Assembly (NCBI GenBank): GCA_018716795.1
Contig: DVJK01000188.1
Coordinates: 1 to 5,616 of the forward strand
Source of the DNA: Candidatus Scatomorpha merdipullorum
GTDB lineage: Bacteria > Bacillota > Clostridia > Oscillospirales > Oscillospiraceae
Reading direction: 5' to 3'
DNA: 5,616 nucleotides
Shown here: positions 4,844 through 5,616 of the stretch, one piece after another
Position numbering within the stretch: the first letter of the stretch is position 1
How the letters are laid out: each line of letters begins with the position of its first letter
Notes under the pieces: model-generated
The model's database searches: none
Seen by the model: only the letters and a program-made list of their open reading frames with translations
Told to the model about the DNA's origin: nothing
Made by a program: the position numbers and the translations under genes

Positions 4844-5616
4844 TTATTCGTTCTCGTCGTCGAAATCGAAGGCGGGAAGATTGCCCTTGAGCTCGCCGGT
4901 CTCGGAGACCTCGAAGACGAGGGCGTCCTCCTCCGGGGCGATGGGGCGGCGCTCACGGCGCTCGCTGCGTTCGCTGCGCTCGCGGCGCTCCGGACGCTCG
5001 CGGTGCTGGGACGGCTCGGGAGCGGTCAGGGCGCGGATGGAGAGGCTTATCTTCTGCTTGTCGTTGTCGATGGCGGTTATCTTCGCGTCAACGACGTCGC
5101 CGACGGTCAGGGCCTCTTCCGGCTTGGCGATGCGGCGGTTGGCAATCTGGCTGATGTGGATGAGGCCGTCGACGCCGTCCATAATCTCGGCGAAGGCGCC
5201 GAAGGGCATCAGCTTGACAATCTTGACCTTGACCACGTCGCCGACGGCGCAGGTGTTGGAGAACTTGGTCCAGGGGTTGTCCTCCGCCTTCTTGTACCCG
5301 AGGGAGATGCGGCGCTTCTCACGGTCGAAGCCGATGACGTAGACGTCGATCTCGTCGCCGACGGAGACGACCTCGGCGGGGTTCTTGATGCGGTTCCAGC
5401 TCAGCTCACTGACATGGACCATGCCGTCAATGCCGCCGATATCGACGAAAGCGCCATAGCTGGTGAGGCTCTTGACGGTGCCGTGATAGGTCTTGCCTAT
5501 CTCGATCTCGTTCCAGATGGCGTCGGCCTTCTCGCGGCGCTCCTTCTGGAGCACGGCGCGGATGGAGCCGACCACGCGGCGGCGGCCGCGGTTGACCTCG
5601 GTAATCTTCAGGCGGA
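4844..5616 (-). CDS. rpsA: S1 RNA-binding-domain protein (ribosomal protein S1 or homologue), C-terminal part
   Basis: The gene enters from the right edge; 256 residues are visible, and the frame is open to base 5614. A GTG at 5575 is internal, because the upstream codons (RLKITEVNRGRRR) are the typical end of a preceding S1 repeat. Two complete S1 (OB-fold) repeats follow. The first has HGTVKSLTSYGAFVDI, GMVHVSELSW and RRISLGYK, and the second VKIVKLMPFGAFAEI, GLIHISQIANRRI and KISLSI. The FGAF/YGAF and VH(I)VS-type motifs are the RNA-contacting face of the fold. The last 60 or so residues are a charged Arg/Glu/Ser-rich segment followed by an acidic end (DFDDENE). In Clostridia this protein is often fused behind IspH; whether it is here cannot be seen. 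Role: mRNA binding at the ribosome. A different S1-repeat protein is possible but less likely. A strong terminator follows. Confidence 0.88.
   Translation of the reverse strand, partial: RLKITEVNRGRRRVVGSIRAVLQKERREKADAIWNEIEIGKTYHGTVKSLTSYGAFVDIGGIDGMVHVSELSWNRIKNPAEVVSVGDEIDVYVIGFDREKRRISLGYKKAEDNPWTKFSNTCAVGDVVKVKIVKLMPFGAFAEIMDGVDGLIHISQIANRRIAKPEEALTVGDVVDAKITAIDNDKQKISLSIRALTAPEPSQHRERPERRERSERSERRERRPIAPEEDALVFEVSETGELKGNLPAFDFDDENE
4946..5005 (-). repeat. Short Glu-Arg-x tripeptide repeat (9-nt unit) in the S1 tail
   Basis: The tail of the S1 protein carries about six tandem units of the form ERP, ERR, ERS (HRERPERRERSERSERR and following). At DNA level these are 9-nt units such as CGGCGCTCG, CTGCGTTCG and CTGCGCTCG on the plus strand. 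It looks like slippage-prone low-complexity coding DNA and probably encodes a disordered segment. Confidence 0.7.

Overview
The window is GC-rich (roughly two-thirds G+C by eye) and almost fully coding. Gene content and start sites point to a high-GC member of the Clostridia, perhaps an Oscillospiraceae-like gut anaerobe. The main clues are strong GGAGG ribosome sites, a CarD/CdnL regulator near ispD and ispF, an EF2568-type cysteine desulfurase next to a DUF3343 protein, and a clostridial-type S1 protein with a charged tail. The taxonomic call is inference. No mobile element, CRISPR array, tRNA or rRNA is visible.

Layout: (1) 1-259, plus strand, is the C-terminal end of a MATE-family transporter followed by a clear intrinsic terminator. 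Everything else is on the minus strand, so the features below are listed in transcription order from the right edge. (2) 5616-4844 is the C-terminal part of an S1-domain protein (ribosomal protein S1 or homologue) ending at a strong terminator. (3) 4683-4201 is a full-length CarD/CdnL RNA-polymerase-binding regulator with its own consensus-like promoter. (4) 4092-3079 is an unrecognised lipoprotein with a low-complexity linker and two related C-terminal modules, ending at a strong terminator. (5) 2951-324 is a compact four-gene operon: ispD, ispF (1-nt TGATG overlap), a short DUF3343 protein, and a cysteine-desulfurase-like PLP enzyme (4-nt GTGA overlap). A consensus-like promoter lies just upstream of ispD. 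The operon converges on the MATE gene.

How the genes may work together: IspD and IspF are the third and fifth enzymes of the MEP isoprenoid route. The last two MEP enzymes, IspG and IspH, are Fe-S proteins, so a co-transcribed desulfurase plus a small cysteine-rich putative carrier could supply sulfur (or selenium). That link is a hypothesis. In many Clostridia the S1 protein is fused to or adjacent to IspH, so the truncated S1 gene at the right edge could extend the isoprenoid theme outside the window.

The most unusual structure is a perfect 10-bp inverted repeat bracketing the start of the DUF3343 gene. In mRNA it would place the start codon in a stem. No wholly new system is evident; most of the window is ordinary core-genome content.
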